This document shows, in pieces, positions 22,557-24,512 of a stretch of 24,512 bases of DNA. The notes beneath the pieces are model-generated. The model saw only the letters and a list, made by a program, of their open reading frames with translations, was not told where the DNA came from and did not search any database. Origin of the DNA: JBEAUL01 sp041161475 (GTDB lineage: Bacteria; Pseudomonadota; Gammaproteobacteria; UBA6186; Azoamicaceae); assembly GCA_041161475.1 (NCBI GenBank), contig JBEAUL010000006.1:1-24512 (forward strand), in the 5' to 3' direction. Position numbers and translations under genes: made by a program. The number at the start of each line of letters is the position of its first letter. Within the stretch, counting starts at the first letter, position 1.

Positions 22557-23878
22557 TCAGCGGTACCCACGCCTTTTCCTGTCTCTGGAACACGAGTGAG
22601 TAGCAGTATCGATAGAGCCAATGCAAAAATCAAGGAAGATAATGCATTTTGATAGTCGTTTAGTTGGAATAAACGATCTCCCTGTTCATTAAAAATCATA
22701 TCCCGACTTGTCCATTCCAGTAAAATACCAATGAGTGGTTGAAAAATAGCGCCAATCAAAGTATTCAAGGTATTGGCAAAACCCAATGCCGTACCTGCAA
22801 TTGTGATGGGATTTATTTCTCGTATGACGACAAAGGATAAAACAAAACCACTCGATGCAAAGCCCAGCGCAAACAATAATCCCCCGATCATGCCTGAAGA
22901 CATGTGTTCAAAATAAATCAGCGCAATACAGATGGTGAGTGTCGCGATACTGGCGATATACATGGGACGCACACGATTACCAATCCTATCAGAAATCCAA
23001 CCAAAAAAAGGTGCACCAAATAACCAACCAGTATATAAAAAAGCAGTTATTTTTCCAGCAAGTTCTCGGTCAAATCCTTGTGCTTCTACCAAAAAAGGCA
23101 CACCCCACAGGGCAAACGCCAACGTAGGGCAAAACATTAAGCCAGAATAAATAGCAGCATACCAGGTTGGTTTACTGGTGCAAATGGTTTTCAGTCCTTG
23201 CCACAATACTTTGCTAGAGAGTGCGCGCGAGGCCTTTTCATGAAAGAGATCGTTTGCGTGTTCGCCCGTTTTAGGGATGCGCTTATCTCGAATGATTGCG
23301 TATAAAGCAAAGGTGCCAATAAGCCCAATGATTGCCCCTATCCCCATGCTGTGTCGCCAATGCATCCACCGCATAATATCAGGCAAAGCAAATAGTCCTA
23401 CTACCGCACCAAAAAAACCGATTGTGACGGTCAATCCGTTGATAAAAGCAAAATGATGCTTGGCAAACCAAATGCTGGCAATTTTAAAGCAACCCATCAA
23501 AGCAAAGGCTGCCCCAATGCCCATTAATAAGCGACTGATATTGGCTTCGAGACGCGTTTGGGCTATGGCAAAAAAGAGACAACCAATGGTCGATAAAGCA
23601 CAAGCCAGTGTTAATACCCTGCGTGGCCCAAATTTATCAAGAAGCATACCGGCTGGAATTTGCATGACACCATATGCATAGTGAAACATCGCAGATAAAG
23701 TTCCAAAGTAGACAGCATCTAGGGCAAACGCCTCAAATAACTCAGGCTTCATGGCGCCAGGCGCTACCTGCAGCAGATAGTCATAAAAATAAAATAAGCT
23801 GGCAAGACCCCACATGAGTAAACCAATTTTGGGGAAAGGGGTGCTTTTATGTGGTTTATGCTTGTGATGCCCTGGCAT
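22553..23878 (-). CDS. Major facilitator superfamily transporter
   Basis: This 441 aa inner-membrane protein has about 12 hydrophobic segments in two six-helix halves, joined by a charged cytoplasmic loop ('RDKRIPKTGEHANDLFHEKASRAL'-type, abridged). MFS motif A appears in both halves: 'GMLLDKFGPRR' and 'GWISDRIGNRVRP'. The His/Lys-rich N-terminal tail 'MPGHHKHKPHKS' is cytoplasmic. The early 'FYFYDYLLQVAPGAM' is a pattern I associate with nutrient-uptake MFS proteins of intracellular gammaproteobacteria, but the substrate cannot be told. The ATG has GAGGA eight bases upstream. It is monocistronic and convergent with the pilin genes. Confidence 0.93.
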   Translation of the reverse strand: MPGHHKHKPHKSTPFPKIGLLMWGLASLFYFYDYLLQVAPGAMKPELFEAFALDAVYFGTLSAMFHYAYGVMQIPAGMLLDKFGPRRVLTLACALSTIGCLFFAIAQTRLEANISRLLMGIGAAFALMGCFKIASIWFAKHHFAFINGLTVTIGFFGAVVGLFALPDIMRWMHWRHSMGIGAIIGLIGTFALYAIIRDKRIPKTGEHANDLFHEKASRALSSKVLWQGLKTICTSKPTWYAAIYSGLMFCPTLAFALWGVPFLVEAQGFDRELAGKITAFLYTGWLFGAPFFGWISDRIGNRVRPMYIASIATLTICIALIYFEHMSSGMIGGLLFALGFASSGFVLSFVVIREINPITIAGTALGFANTLNTLIGAIFQPLIGILLEWTSRDMIFNEQGDRLFQLNDYQNALSSLIFALALSILLLTRVPETGKGVGTAD

Positions 23879-23939
23879 AACAATGGTCCTCGAGAATGAA
23901 ATGGCTATCCCTCTATTCTAGCTTACAAGCACGGGTGGG

Positions 23940-23968
23940 TTGATTTTTGGGCCTAAATACAGTAATTT
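23940..23968 (+). promoter_or_regulatory. Candidate promoter of the tRNA-Thr gene
   Basis: TTGATT (23940-23945), a 17-base spacer and TAATTT (23963-23968) sit 12 bases before the tRNA. They are weak consensus matches but ideally placed. The composition is that of the low-GC left side, which shows that the 5' end of the tRNA belongs to the main chromosome. Confidence 0.4.
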
Positions 23969-23980
23969 AAAGGCTCTTCT

Positions 23981-24056
<76 letters not shown>

Positions 24057-24083
24057 AACAACCGAATTTCGATTGCCTCTCCT

Positions 24084-24100
24084 CGAGCCGAAGGCTCGTT
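24084..24100 (+). terminator. Possible tRNA terminator hairpin
   Basis: CGAGCC-GAA-GGCTCG forms a 6-bp GC-rich stem with a three-base loop, followed only by TTCTCG. It is placed about 28 bases after the tRNA. The T-tract is poor, so this is tentative. Confidence 0.35.
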
Positions 24101-24162
24101 CTCGTGTTGCGTCTGACTCCGCTGCGCCGAGGCCAAGGCGCGGCTCGGTCTGAAGTAGCCGC

Positions 24163-24474
24163 ATGGCCAAGGTTGCGATCCGGTTCGCCGAATCCGCACT
24201 GACCGATCTGGAATCGATACGGGATTGGTACACCGCACAAGACGTCCCAAGGGTAGGCGAGCGCTTGATCGCGGAAATAGTCGCGAGCGTTGAGGCACTG
24301 GCTGACAATCCGGACATGGGGCGCATCGTCCCGGAGTTCGACCGGCCTTTTCTACGCGAGCTGATCCGGCCACCGTTTCGCGTCGTCTACCGGCGTGACC
24401 CGAAGCGCGTGCGTGTTGTCCGGGTCTGGCGCAGCGAGCGCATGCTTGACCTGCCGATTGACGACCCAACCTGA
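24163..24474 (+). CDS. ParE/RelE-family type II toxin
   Basis: This 103 aa protein has the ParE/RelE toxin layout. The opening strand 'KVAIRFAESALTDLESIRDWY' (abridged here) is followed by a helical hairpin, 'IVASVEALADNPDMGRIVPEF', then the conserved 'LRELIRPPFRVVYRRDP' and the C-terminal strand 'RVVRVWRSERML'. ParE-type toxins act on DNA gyrase and RelE-type on ribosome-bound mRNA; this sequence looks more ParE-like, but the target is not certain. The ATG at 24163 has TGAAG seven bases upstream. GC content is about 62%, far above the window. No antitoxin is seen in the 106 bases upstream, where the frames are broken by stops, and only 38 bases remain downstream, so a partner could lie beyond the window. 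Confidence 0.85.
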   Translation: MAKVAIRFAESALTDLESIRDWYTAQDVPRVGERLIAEIVASVEALADNPDMGRIVPEFDRPFLRELIRPPFRVVYRRDPKRVRVVRVWRSERMLDLPIDDPT

Positions 24475-24512
24475 CGCACCAATTTTGCCGGGCATCACGC
24501 GGTGGTAATCGA

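Noticed and set aside
24163..24474. Full toxin-antitoxin module
   Set aside because: Only the toxin is visible; no antitoxin frame can be supported on either side within the window.

Overview
The window reads as chromosome of a low-to-moderate GC gammaproteobacterium (about 40-45% GC in the housekeeping genes I sampled by eye). The gene sets are typical of that class: leuS-lptE-holA-rsfS-rlmH, pilB-pilC-pilD-coaE-zapD, DUF4124, radA and ung. A relative of the Legionellales (Legionella/Coxiella-like) is my best guess, from the gene orders, the low GC, the MFS family protein and one very AT-rich orphan gene. No rRNA or other decisive marker is present, so this remains inference.

Left part (1-2478, + strand): the 3' part of a periplasmic solute-binding (SBP_bac_3-like) gene, then an unrecognised AT-rich gene for a 564-567 aa helical protein with a central hydrophobic hairpin. 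Next (2502-5283, - strand) is a compact radA-scoA-scoB operon (DNA repair/recombination ATPase plus 3-oxoacid CoA-transferase). It is divergent from a small orphan gene at 5343. From 5900 to 9355 (+) runs an overlapping chain of ung, a secreted DUF4124 protein and a recD2-type helicase, followed by a typical 2-Cys peroxiredoxin (9467-10111) with a hairpin terminator.

Middle (10133-20507, - strand): two conserved blocks joined head to tail. pilB-pilC-pilD-coaE-zapD builds type IV pili (assembly ATPase, inner-membrane platform, prepilin peptidase) and adds coenzyme A synthesis and Z-ring bundling. leuS-lptE-holA-rsfS-rlmH covers leucyl-tRNA synthesis, LPS transport, the replication clamp loader and ribosome functions. 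nadD, often found between holA and rsfS, is absent here, as is yacG after zapD. An intrinsic terminator lies immediately before the rlmH start codon.

Divergent from pilB (20865-22556, +) are three pilin-like genes in a row. The first has a good match to a sigma-54 promoter, the second carries an apparent single-base frameshift in its disulfide-loop region, and the third is a divergent, minor-pilin-like protein. pilB, pilC and pilD next door supply the machinery that would cleave and polymerise them. An MFS transporter (22553-23878, -) overlaps the end of the third pilin tail to tail.

Right end: a tRNA-Thr(CGT) at 23981-24056, with an imperfect acceptor stem, marks an abrupt change. Everything after it is about 62% GC by my count and holds a ParE/RelE-type toxin gene without a visible antitoxin. 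This is either a foreign element inserted at the tRNA or an assembly chimera joined through the conserved tRNA sequence. The most interesting features are the pilin cassette with its regulation and frameshift, the AT-rich orphan membrane protein, and the tRNA junction.
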